Shown here one piece after another: positions 27,847 to 33,824 of a DNA stretch of 33,824 nucleotides (positions are counted from its first letter, which is position 1; each line of letters opens with the position of its first letter). The stretch is from positions 1 to 33,824 of the forward strand of contig JAOTWE010000006.1 in the NCBI GenBank assembly GCA_029863065.1, given 5' to 3'. Both the position numbers and the translations under genes were made by a program. The DNA is from Betaproteobacteria bacterium (lineage in GTDB: Bacteria; Pseudomonadota; Gammaproteobacteria; Burkholderiales; SG8-39). The notes under the pieces were generated by a model. That model was not told where the DNA came from. It saw only the letters and a list, made by a program, of their open reading frames with translations, and did no database searches.

Positions 27847-29556
27847 TCAATCAGCATGCGCTGCGCGCGCCAGCCAGCGCCTGAGCTCCGCGAGCGGCCG
27901 CGTATTGAGGACGTCCTTTCTCTCCAGCCACCCGCGCCGCGCCTGCCCGATCCCGAAGCGCAGCACGTCGAAGCCGTCCACGCCGTGCGCGTCCGAGCTC
28001 ACGGCGACCAAAACGCCCTCCGCCTTCGCCATGCGGCAGTGCGCATCAGTCAGGTCGAGGCGGTCCGGGTGCGCGTTCAGCTCCAGCGCTACGCCGAGCC
28101 GCTGTGCCTGCCTCACGATCGCGAGCATGTCGACGTCGTAAGGCGCGCGCTCCTCGATCAAGCGCCCGCTGGGATGCGCGAGGATGGAGAACAGCGGGTT
28201 TGCCATCGCTTTCAGGATGCGCTCGGTCTGCCGCGCGCGCGGCAGATCGAACTTGCCGTGCACCGCGCCCACCACGAGGTCGAGCTTCTCGAGGATCGAG
28301 TCCGGCAGATCGAGGCTGCCGTCCTCGAGGATGTCCACCTCGATCCCCTTGAGCAGCGTGATGCCCGAGAGCGTCTTGTTCAGCGCGTCGATCTCCGCGA
28401 TCTGCTTCGAAAGGCGCTGCGGATCGAGGCCGTGCGCCATCGTCAGCCGCCGCGAGTGCTCAGTGATGGCGAGGTACTGCAGGCCGTGCGCATTTGCCGC
28501 CAGCGCCATCTCGCGAAGCGTATTGCGGCCGTCGGTGGCGCGCGTGTGCGCGTGCAGGTCGCCCCTGAGATCCGCGAGCTCGACGAGCCGCGGCAGCTCG
28601 CCGCGGCGCGCCGCCTCCAGCTCGCCCGCTGCCTCGCGCAGCTCGGGCTCGATGTAGGGCAGCCCCACCGCGGCATAGACCGACGCCTCCGTCTCGCCCG
28701 CGACGCGGCGCTTTCCCTTCCATACGCCGTACTCGTTGATCTTGAGCCCGCGCGCGATGCCGAGCTTGCGCACCGCGATGTTGTGCGCTTTGGATCCCGT
28801 GAAGTAGTGCAGCGCCGCGCCGAAGGACGCCTTGGGCACTACGCGCAGGTCACACTGCACGCCGCTCGCGAGAATCGCGCTCGCGCGCGTGGTGCCCTGC
28901 GCGGTTACGTGCTTCACCTCGCCGTAGCCCGCAAAGCGCTTGACGATCTGCGCGGGCTTGTCGGAAACGACCAGGAAGTCCAGGTCGCCGACGGTCTCCT
29001 TCATGCGCCGGTAGCTCCCGGCGACCACCGCGCCGAGATGCCTCGCGAAGGGCTCGGCGTACTGCGCGGCCACCGCGAGCTTGAAGCGCTGCTTCTTCTG
29101 CGCGTGCGCGCGCGCCGCTTCCAGGAGCCGCTGGGCGGTCTTCTCGCCGAAGCCGGGGATATCCGCGAGCTTTCCCGCGCGCGCCGCGCGCTCGAGTGCG
29201 TCGAGCGAGGAGATGCGCCGCTCGTAAAGCGCGCGCAGGCGCTTGGGGCCGAGGCCCGGAAGCCGCAGCAGCTCCGTGATGCCGGCGGGATACTTCTTGC
29301 GCAGCCGCTCGAGCAGCGCGCAGCGGCCGGTCGCCGCAATCTCGTGGATCTTGCCGTCGAGGTCCGCGCCGATGCCGGGAAGCTTCGGCAGATCCTGCCC
29401 TGCGGCGAGCGCAGCCGGGAGGTCGAGGGAGAGTCCCGCAACGACGCGCGCCGCGTTCCGGTAGGCGCGCACGCGGAACGGGTTTTCGTCGCCGAGCTCG
29501 AGCAGCTCCGCGATCTCCTCGAACGCGGCCGCGATGTCGGCGTTGTGGACCGGCAT
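27847..29556 (-). CDS. polX: DNA polymerase X / 3'-5' exonuclease
   Basis: 569 residues, the normal bacterial PolX length. N-terminal helix-hairpin-helix repeats (LPGIGADLDGKI, LPGLGPKRLRALY, IPGFGEKTAQRLLEAA, about 55-145) bind DNA. The polymerase palm has GSYRRMKETVGDLDFLV near 182-198, with two catalytic Asp, and a third in QCDLRVV. The C-terminal PHP domain (about 335-560) has DLHAHTRATDG, ITEHS, GIEVDI and SSDAHG metal-binding motifs, giving exonuclease activity. Role: gap filling in base-excision repair. The ATG at 29556 begins the helical domain; a weak TAGGG lies before it. It follows the acidic 92-residue gene by 16 bases. Confidence 0.95.
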   Translation of the reverse strand: MPVHNADIAAAFEEIAELLELGDENPFRVRAYRNAARVVAGLSLDLPAALAAGQDLPKLPGIGADLDGKIHEIAATGRCALLERLRKKYPAGITELLRLPGLGPKRLRALYERRISSLDALERAARAGKLADIPGFGEKTAQRLLEAARAHAQKKQRFKLAVAAQYAEPFARHLGAVVAGSYRRMKETVGDLDFLVVSDKPAQIVKRFAGYGEVKHVTAQGTTRASAILASGVQCDLRVVPKASFGAALHYFTGSKAHNIAVRKLGIARGLKINEYGVWKGKRRVAGETEASVYAAVGLPYIEPELREAAGELEAARRGELPRLVELADLRGDLHAHTRATDGRNTLREMALAANAHGLQYLAITEHSRRLTMAHGLDPQRLSKQIAEIDALNKTLSGITLLKGIEVDILEDGSLDLPDSILEKLDLVVGAVHGKFDLPRARQTERILKAMANPLFSILAHPSGRLIEERAPYDVDMLAIVRQAQRLGVALELNAHPDRLDLTDAHCRMAKAEGVLVAVSSDAHGVDGFDVLRFGIGQARRGWLERKDVLNTRPLAELRRWLARAAHAD

Positions 29557-29572
29557 GGCCCTACTTGGCCGG

Positions 29573-29851
29573 TCAGTGGTCCTCTATGCGGGGAACGCCA
29601 TCCTCGGCGGGCACGCCGGTGTCGGGGTCGATGTAGTCCGAGATGCCGATCTCCTTCTCGGCCTCTTCCAGCGTCTCGCCCGGCTCCGATGTGGATTCGC
29701 CGGCCTCCATGTCCTGCACCGCCTCGAGCAGCGTGGCGAAGGGCCCGTACTCGCGGCCGCCGTCTTTCGACTGCCAGTAGACGCCGTCGGGACGCTCGAC
29801 GATGCGCGTGCGGTCGTATTCGGGCGGGGTCTCGGGGATCGCCTTGCTCAT
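29573..29851 (-). CDS. Acidic hypothetical protein, 92 residues
   Basis: Strongly acidic small protein (MSKAIPETPPEYDRTRIV, then VYWQSKDGGREYGPFATLLEAVQDME, then an Asp/Glu-rich tail). The central block, with aromatic and Gly residues and YGPFATLLEAVQ, looks like a short beta-beta-alpha unit, as in small proteins where the line of strands reads out a sequence element. The tail resembles a flexible negative arm. No known catalytic motif. ATG at 29851 with GGGGCGCG before it; it starts 12 bases after the stop of the universal-stress remnant and lies 16 bases before polX. Function unknown. Confidence 0.68.
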   Translation of the reverse strand: MSKAIPETPPEYDRTRIVERPDGVYWQSKDGGREYGPFATLLEAVQDMEAGESTSEPGETLEEAEKEIGISDYIDPDTGVPAEDGVPRIEDH

Positions 29852-29863
29852 CGCGCCCCAATG

Positions 29864-29929
29864 TTACCTGCAAACGAGCACCGGTACGCGCGAATTCGCG
29901 ACCGTCTTCAGCGTCTGGCTGCCGAGTGC
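29864..29929 (-). pseudogene. C-terminal remnant of a universal stress protein
   Basis: The last 21 codons before TAA at 29866-29864 read ALGSQTLKTVANSRVPVLVCR. This matches the C terminus of UspA-type proteins: the GS-x-T nucleotide-binding end, followed by the final strand PVLVxR. Nothing upstream in the same frame resembles the first ~120 residues. The match stops 15 bases before box E, so the body of the gene is gone. A deletion appears to have joined the end of a usp gene to the promoter of the small membrane protein. No start codon belongs to this fragment. Confidence 0.72.
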
Positions 29930-29944
29930 CGGCGCGGCGCGGGT

Positions 29945-29958
29945 TTGACCGAGATCAA
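29945..29958. promoter_or_regulatory. FNR/ANR-type box E upstream of a small membrane protein
   Basis: TTGAC-CGAG-ATCAA, centre 29951.5. Plus side: CAGCCT (29980-29985), last T 33.5 bases away, ATG at 29991. At the mirror position on the minus side the hexamer would be GGCAGC with no T, consistent with the loss of the gene that once lay there or with a one-sided promoter. Confidence 0.68.
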
Positions 29959-29990
29959 ACCGGCGCCCGCCGGCCGTGCCAGCCTGCCGC

Positions 29991-30152
29991 ATGGCCATCC
30001 AACCGCTCACGCGACGCGTGGCGGCAGGGGCGCTCGGCGCCTTCGGCGTGGCACTCATGCTGCTCACTCCGGACACGCGCGCCGGGCTTGCGCTGCTCGC
30101 ACTCGCAGTGGCGATCGAGGTCGCGGGTATCCTGATCGAGCTCAAGCGCTAG
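29991..30152 (+). CDS. Small two-helix membrane protein, 53 residues
   Basis: ATG at 29991 to TAG at 30150-30152. It encodes MAIQPLTRRV, a first hydrophobic stretch (about 10-26, AAGALGAFGVALMLL), a short turn TPDTRAG, a second stretch (about 32-49, LALLALAVAIEVAGILI) and a charged tail ELKR. The positive N terminus and C terminus suggest a helical hairpin with both ends in the cytoplasm. Supported by a box and -10 at the standard spacing and by a start codon 39.5 bases from the box centre. Its stop shares CTAG with the convergent RMD1-like gene. No family recognised. Confidence 0.65.
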   Translation: MAIQPLTRRVAAGALGAFGVALMLLTPDTRAGLALLALAVAIEVAGILIELKR

Positions 30153-30949
30153 GGCACCCACCCGCCCCACATGTCGTAGAGCGTGAGCGCGATCTCGAAC
30201 GCGATCAGCGCCACGATGTACCACTCGACGCGCAGCGCGTGGCGCGCGCCCATCAGGTCGACCAGCGTGCGCTCGGTGCGCGCGATGAGCTCCAGCTTGC
30301 GGTCGAGCGCGGCGAGGCGCTCGCGGATCTCGAATTCGTCTTCCAGCAGCGCGTTGAGCCCCTCCAGCCGCGGGTGGTCCCAGAGCAGCTCGGGCTTGTC
30401 GCCGACCTCGGCGCGCCCGACCATGCGGCTCTCGATGAGCAGCAGTGCGCCGATCCGCTTCAGGTGCTCGCGCGTGCGCCCGCCGATGCGACCTTCGCGC
30501 TCGAGCGTCAGGGCGAGCGGCTCGATGCGGTCGAAGTCGGCCGCGAGCCGCGCCTCGTAGTGGGCGAGCACCACGCTCTTGGACAGCGCCTCGGCGACCA
30601 GCTGCAACCGCTCGAGGCTCGCCGATTGCAGGACAAGCGCCCCTTCCTGCAAGCCCTCGGGCCGCGAGGCGTCGACGCGCACCTCGAGCTCTTCCACTTC
30701 GGGGCTGCGTGCGCGCTGCTCGTCGGGCAGGGCGAGCCGCGCGCGAAGGTCGCGCTCGTCCTCGGGCGAGGCAGCGAAAAGCACCGCCACGCCGTAGCGG
30801 AACAGCACCGCGAGGCCGCCGCCGCCGAGCTTCGTCGTGAGCGGCGCCCGGGCCAGGGTCTCGGCCTCGGGCCAGTTGCGCAGGTCGAGGCGCGTACCGA
30901 GCAGCAGCGCGCGCGCGCGGAAGGCGCGCGACGTGAAGGCGTATTCCAT
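30149..30949 (-). CDS. RMD1/YagE family (DUF155) protein
   Basis: 266 residues. The N-terminal half (FTSRAFRARALLLGTRLDLRNW, GGGGLAVLFRYGVAVLF) and the charged helical middle (LVVAEALSKSVVLAHYEARLAADFD, WDHPRLEGLNALLEDEFEIRERLAALDRKLELI) match the RMD1/DUF155 family. A single membrane helix lies at the C terminus (about 243-258, WYIVALIAFEIALTLYDMW). The yeast and bacterial members are membrane-associated and poorly understood. The ATG at 30949 is 40.5 bases from the box F centre, with no ribosome site. It is alone in its transcription unit. Confidence 0.88.
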   Translation of the reverse strand: MEYAFTSRAFRARALLLGTRLDLRNWPEAETLARAPLTTKLGGGGLAVLFRYGVAVLFAASPEDERDLRARLALPDEQRARSPEVEELEVRVDASRPEGLQEGALVLQSASLERLQLVAEALSKSVVLAHYEARLAADFDRIEPLALTLEREGRIGGRTREHLKRIGALLLIESRMVGRAEVGDKPELLWDHPRLEGLNALLEDEFEIRERLAALDRKLELIARTERTLVDLMGARHALRVEWYIVALIAFEIALTLYDMWGGWVP

Positions 30950-30982
30950 GGCGCCATTGCGCCATGCACGCGGCCCGCGCGC

Positions 30983-30996
30983 TTGACTGAGGTCAA
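30983..30996. promoter_or_regulatory. FNR/ANR-type box F between RMD1-like and PRPP operons
   Basis: TTGAC-TGAG-GTCAA, centre 30989.5. Minus side CGCAAT (30961 down to 30956) and plus side TCTAAT (31018-31023) both end 33.5 bases from the centre. Start codons are ATG 30949 (minus) and ATG 31031 (plus). TCTAAT is the best -10 match of the set. Confidence 0.73.
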
Positions 30997-31030
30997 GGGG
31001 CGAAGAGATGGCGGCGGTCTAATGGACCGT

Positions 31031-31207
31031 ATGCCCTGGAACCAGGCCTATTACCCGGCCTCGATGAAGCGTCTGCCGTTGCGCGTGCGCGCGAAGGCGA
31101 TCGAGATCGCCAATGCCCTGCTGGAATCAGGGCGCCCCGAAGGCCAGGCGATCCGCATCGGCATCGCGCAGGCGAAGGCATGGGCCACGCGCCACAACCC
31201 CCAGTGA
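31031..31207 (+). CDS. Small basic protein resembling YdaT/DUF2188
   Basis: 58 residues: MPWNQAYYPASMKRLPLRVR, then AKAIEIANALLESGRPEGQAIRIGIAQAKAWA. The pattern (MPW, YP-S-K-LP, helix with AIEIANALLE, then a second helix A-RI-IAQAK-WA) is like the N-terminal unit of the Bacillus YdaT-like (DUF2188) proteins as I remember them. The ATG at 31031 is 41.5 bases from the box F centre; an in-frame ATG at 31022 would lie upstream of the predicted transcript start. Its stop overlaps the GTG of the next gene (GTGA). Function unknown. Confidence 0.78.
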   Translation: MPWNQAYYPASMKRLPLRVRAKAIEIANALLESGRPEGQAIRIGIAQAKAWATRHNPQ

Positions 31208-32286
31208 AGCTGTTCCTCTGCGGCGACGTCATGACCGGCCGTGGCATCGACCAGGTGCTCGCCGTCCCCTGCGATTCGGCGATCGACGAGCCTTGGGTGA
31301 AGGACGCGCGCGATTACGTGGCGCTCGCCGAGTGCGCGCACGGCCCGATCCCGCGCGCCGCCGCGCCGGAGTACGTCTGGGGCGACGCGCTCGAGGCGCT
31401 CGAGGCGGAGCGGCCCGATGTGCGCATCGTGAATCTCGAGACTGCCGTGACAACGAGTCCAGAGCGCACGCCGAAGGGCATCAATTACCGCATGAACCCG
31501 GCGAACGTCGCCTGCCTGCTGGCCGCGCGCATCGACTGCTGCGTGCTTGCCAACAACCACGTGCTCGACTGGGGCGCGCGCGGCCTGGAAGAGACGCTCG
31601 ACACGCTGCATGGCGCCGGCATGCGCACCGCGGGCGCGGGACGCAACGCGGCGGAAGCGGCTGCGCCGGCGATCCTGGAGACGCGGGCCCGCGGACGCGT
31701 GCTCGTCTACGCCTACGGCCTGGAAAGCTCGGGCGTACCCGCGGCCTGGGCGGCTGGAGAGCGCCGGTCCGGGGTGAGCTTCCTGCCTGATCTGTCCGAG
31801 GCGAGCGCCGATGCCGTCGCCCGCCACGTATCCGACATGAAGCGCGCCGGCGACATCGCGGTGGTATCGATGCACTGGGGACCGAACTGGGGCTACGAGG
31901 TCGAGCGCGAGCGGCGCGCCTTCGCGCACCGCCTCGTGGACGCGGGGGCGGCGGACCTGGTGCACGGCCATTCCGCACATCATCCCGGCGCGCTCGAGCT
32001 GCACCACGAGCACCTCATCCTCTACGCCTGCGGCGACTTCCTCAACGACTACGAGGGGATCGAGGGCCACGAGTCCTTCCACCCGGATCTCGTGCTCATG
32101 TACCTGGCCACGCTCGACGAGGCGGGCGGCGCGCTGCGCGAGCTCTCGATGCGGCCGATGCGTGTGCGGCGCTTCCGCCTCGAGCGCGCTGGCGAAGGCG
32201 ACGCCGAGTGGCTCGCCGCCACGTTGCGGCGGGTGAGCGGATTGGACATCGAGCGCGCGCAGAACAACCGCTTGCTCCTGCAATGA
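31204..32286 (+). CDS. CapA-like (PGA_cap) metallophosphatase-fold protein
   Basis: 360 residues with the calcineurin-like motifs of CapA/PgsA proteins: LFLCGDVMTGRG (6-14), RIVNLETAVT, LANNHVLDWG, VVSMHWGPNWGYE and LVHGHSAHHPG. These provide the metal-binding Asp, Asn and His residues. There is no signal peptide or membrane anchor (it begins VKLFLCGDVM), so it is probably cytoplasmic, unlike secreted CapA of poly-gamma-glutamate systems. No other capsule genes are near. It lies between the small YdaT-like gene and a PRPP synthetase with four-base overlaps on both sides (GTGA and ATGA), which suggests a nucleotide- or phosphoester-processing role; that is inference. Confidence 0.87.
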   Translation: MKLFLCGDVMTGRGIDQVLAVPCDSAIDEPWVKDARDYVALAECAHGPIPRAAAPEYVWGDALEALEAERPDVRIVNLETAVTTSPERTPKGINYRMNPANVACLLAARIDCCVLANNHVLDWGARGLEETLDTLHGAGMRTAGAGRNAAEAAAPAILETRARGRVLVYAYGLESSGVPAAWAAGERRSGVSFLPDLSEASADAVARHVSDMKRAGDIAVVSMHWGPNWGYEVERERRAFAHRLVDAGAADLVHGHSAHHPGALELHHEHLILYACGDFLNDYEGIEGHESFHPDLVLMYLATLDEAGGALRELSMRPMRVRRFRLERAGEGDAEWLAATLRRVSGLDIERAQNNRLLLQ

Positions 32287-33173
32287 CGCTCACCGCACTC
32301 ATCGCCGGCGACGCGCACCCCGCGCTCGCGAAGGACATCGCGCGCGAGTCGGGCCTCGCGCTGCTGCCGGCGCAGATTGGCGCCTTCGCCGACGGCGAAA
32401 CGCGCGTGAGAATCGATGCCGAGGTGCGCGGCATGCATCTCGGCATCGTGCAGCCGACCCCAGCCCCGGTCGGCGAGCGCCTCATGACGCTCGCGCTGCT
32501 CGCCGACGCCGCGCGCGCCGCGGGCGCCGCGAGCGTCACGGCGCTCGTGCCCTACTTCGGCTTCGCGCGCCAGGATGTGCGCGGCGCACCGGGCGAGCCG
32601 CGTTCGGCGCAATTCGCCGCGCGCCTGCTCGCCGCCGCGGGCATCGAGCGCATGGTGACGCTGGAGCTGCACTCGAGCGCGCTGGAGAGCGCCTTTCCCA
32701 TGCCGGTCACACAGCTGCGCGCCGACGACGCCGTGCTGCCGCTCCTGCGCGGGCGCGGCTATACCGTGGTCTCGCCCGACGCGGGCGGCATGAAGCGCGC
32801 ACAGCGCTACGCCATCGCTCTCGGCGCGCCGCTCGCGGCAGTGGCGAAGCAGCGCACCGGCACGGACGTCGCCGTGCCGCTGCAGGTGCTGGGCGAAGTG
32901 CGCGGCGCCACCTGCCTGCTGGTCGACGACATGGCGAGCACCGGGCGCACGCTCGCAGGCGCGGCGCAGGCGCTCGCCGCCGCGGGCGCGACCGAGATGC
33001 ACGCCTTCTTCGTGCACGCCGTGATGGCGCCCGGAGCACTGGAGCGCCTGCGCGCGGCCGGCGTGCGCCGCGTTCTGACGACCGACAGCGTGCGCCCCGT
33101 GGCGGAGCCGGGGGTCGAGGTGGTGACGGTGGCGCCGCTCTTCGCCGCCGCGCTGCGCGCCGGCTTGCGCTAG
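32283..33173 (+). CDS. Divergent ribose-phosphate pyrophosphokinase (PRPP synthetase)
   Basis: 296 residues, a little short of the usual ~315. Matches: FADGE at 36-40, YFGFARQDVR at 91-100, LELHSS at 128-132, SPDAGGMKRAQ at 164-174 and the PRPP-binding loop VDDMASTGRTL at 214-224. The flexible active-site loop of classical Prs (KRRP) is replaced by AKQRTGTD (188-195), and the region that binds allosteric nucleotides is weakly kept. It is therefore likely a second, less regulated PRPP synthetase. The ATG at 32283 overlaps the CapA-like stop. With the next phosphoribosyltransferase and pncB it suggests a local PRPP economy. Confidence 0.88.
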   Translation: MTLTALIAGDAHPALAKDIARESGLALLPAQIGAFADGETRVRIDAEVRGMHLGIVQPTPAPVGERLMTLALLADAARAAGAASVTALVPYFGFARQDVRGAPGEPRSAQFAARLLAAAGIERMVTLELHSSALESAFPMPVTQLRADDAVLPLLRGRGYTVVSPDAGGMKRAQRYAIALGAPLAAVAKQRTGTDVAVPLQVLGEVRGATCLLVDDMASTGRTLAGAAQALAAAGATEMHAFFVHAVMAPGALERLRAAGVRRVLTTDSVRPVAEPGVEVVTVAPLFAAALRAGLR

Positions 33174-33190
33174 ATCAAGGAGGCGGAAGC

Positions 33191-33824
33191 TTGGCGGGCG
33201 AGAATGTTTTCGTGCCGCGCCTTTTCGACTCCCGCCTCGAGGCCGGCCGTCGCCTCGCCGAGGCGCTCGCCGCCTACAAGGGACGCAATCCCCTGGTGCT
33301 TGCCATTCCGCGCGGTGCGGTGGCGATGGGCGCCGAGATCGCGCGGCTGCTCGAGGGCGAGCTCGACGTGGTGCTGGTGAAGAAGCTGCGCGCGCCCGGC
33401 AGTCCCGAATTCGCCGTCGGCGCGATCGACGAGACCGGCTGGGCCTACGTCGCCGATCACGCCGCGCAGGCCGGCGCCACCGAGGCGTATCTGGCGCGCG
33501 AGCAGGCCGAGCAGCTCGCGCTCCTGCGCCGCCGTCGCGCGCAGTACACGCCGGCGCGCGCGCCGGCGGATCCCGCGGGCCGCGTCGCCATCGTGGTGGA
33601 CGACGGCATTGCCACCGGCGCAAGCATGATCGCTGCGCTGCACGCGGTGCGCGCAAAAAAACCCGCGCAGCTGGTGTGCGCCGTGCCGGTCGCGCCGCCC
33701 GACAGCCTCGAGCACATCCGGCCCTACGCCGACGAGCTCGTGTGCCTTGAAGCGCCCGAGGAGTTCATGGCGGTGGGGCAGTTCTACCGCCATTTCGAGC
33801 AGGTCGAGGACGACGAGGTCGTCG
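33191..33824 (+). CDS. Phosphoribosyltransferase-domain protein (cut by window edge)
   Basis: First 211 residues of a PRTase-fold protein. It opens with LFDSRLEAGRRLAEALAAYKGRNPLVLAIPRGAVAMGAEIA, has LVKKLRAPGSPEFAVGAIDETGW and the PRPP-binding signature VVDDGIATGASM (about 135-146), and continues with PVAPPDSLEHI. This is the family of predicted phosphoribosyltransferases often found beside stress genes or fused to dienelactone hydrolase; its base substrate is unknown. The start is TTG 33191 with GGAGG seven bases before it (33179-33183); a GTG at 33212 is the alternative. The gap to prs is 17 bases, so it belongs to the same operon. Confidence 0.87.
   Translation, partial: MAGENVFVPRLFDSRLEAGRRLAEALAAYKGRNPLVLAIPRGAVAMGAEIARLLEGELDVVLVKKLRAPGSPEFAVGAIDETGWAYVADHAAQAGATEAYLAREQAEQLALLRRRRAQYTPARAPADPAGRVAIVVDDGIATGASMIAALHAVRAKKPAQLVCAVPVAPPDSLEHIRPYADELVCLEAPEEFMAVGQFYRHFEQVEDDEVV

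Noticed and set aside
29864-30145. A 93-codon minus-strand gene spanning the universal-stress fragment
   Set aside because: It would run through box E and antisense to the small membrane protein; only its last 21 codons look like a real protein.
33165-33178. TTGCG-CTAG-ATCAA near the end of the PRPP synthetase gene as a seventh FNR-type box
   Set aside because: The left half is poor, it overlaps the stop codon, and the next gene has a good ribosome site and follows as part of the operon.

Overview
The window is a dense, G+C-rich (visibly around 70 %) proteobacterial chromosome segment, most likely from a betaproteobacterium. The clues are the base composition, the protein families, and a BCAM0308-type zinc-ribbon protein, a family named after Burkholderia cenocepacia. 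I found no phage, insertion sequence, CRISPR array, rRNA or tRNA. The gene set (frameshifted formate/nitrite channel, CBS protein, degenerate universal stress protein, Lon-like protease, PncB, PRPP synthetase, acetyl-CoA synthetase, pyruvate-dehydrogenase-type complex, cation P-type ATPases) resembles loci switched on by oxygen limitation, such as the lxa locus of B. cenocepacia. That comparison is from memory.

Layout. (1) 1-9230, minus strand: one operon of eight genes, read as acetyl-CoA synthetase, E1alpha, E1beta, E2, acyl carrier protein, P-type ATPase, MgtE-like transporter, second P-type ATPase (cut by the window edge). Nearly every junction is a 1-4 base overlap. (2) 9310-17901, plus strand: a divergent operon of seven genes, GNAT acetyltransferase, ABC ATPase, FtsX-type permease, membrane fusion protein, beta-phosphoglucomutase-like HAD protein, trehalose-6-phosphate phosphatase, GH65 phosphorylase; every junction is a 4-base overlap. 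(3) 18030-20111, plus: a 17-codon leader ORF, NfeD protease and slipin. (4) 20271-22034, minus: BCAM0308-like protein, CBS protein and a frameshifted FNT channel; divergent from a DksA-type zinc-finger protein (22129-22521). (5) 22518-23801, minus: PncB; divergent from a Lon-like protease and a small cytoplasmic protein (23884-26768). (6) 26859-29929, minus: patatin-like lipase, PolX, an acidic 92-residue protein and the last codons of a universal stress protein. (7) 29991-33824: a 53-residue membrane protein, an RMD1/DUF155 protein (minus), then a plus operon of a 58-residue protein, CapA-like metallophosphatase, PRPP synthetase and a phosphoribosyltransferase (cut by the window edge).

The unifying signal is regulatory. 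Six intergenic copies of a TTGAY-N4-RTCAA palindrome (the FNR/ANR/FixK type of box) sit between these units. In ten outward directions the last T of a plausible -10 hexamer lies exactly 33.5 bases from the box centre. In nine of those ten the start codon lies 39.5-42.5 bases from the centre, so the messages would begin at, or within about two bases of, the start codon (leaderless). One box therefore often drives two divergent leaderless operons. Together they link acetate/pyruvate activation, trehalose phosphorolysis, ion pumping, NAD/PRPP salvage and proteolysis, which looks like a low-oxygen survival programme. Regulator identity and leaderless starts are inference.
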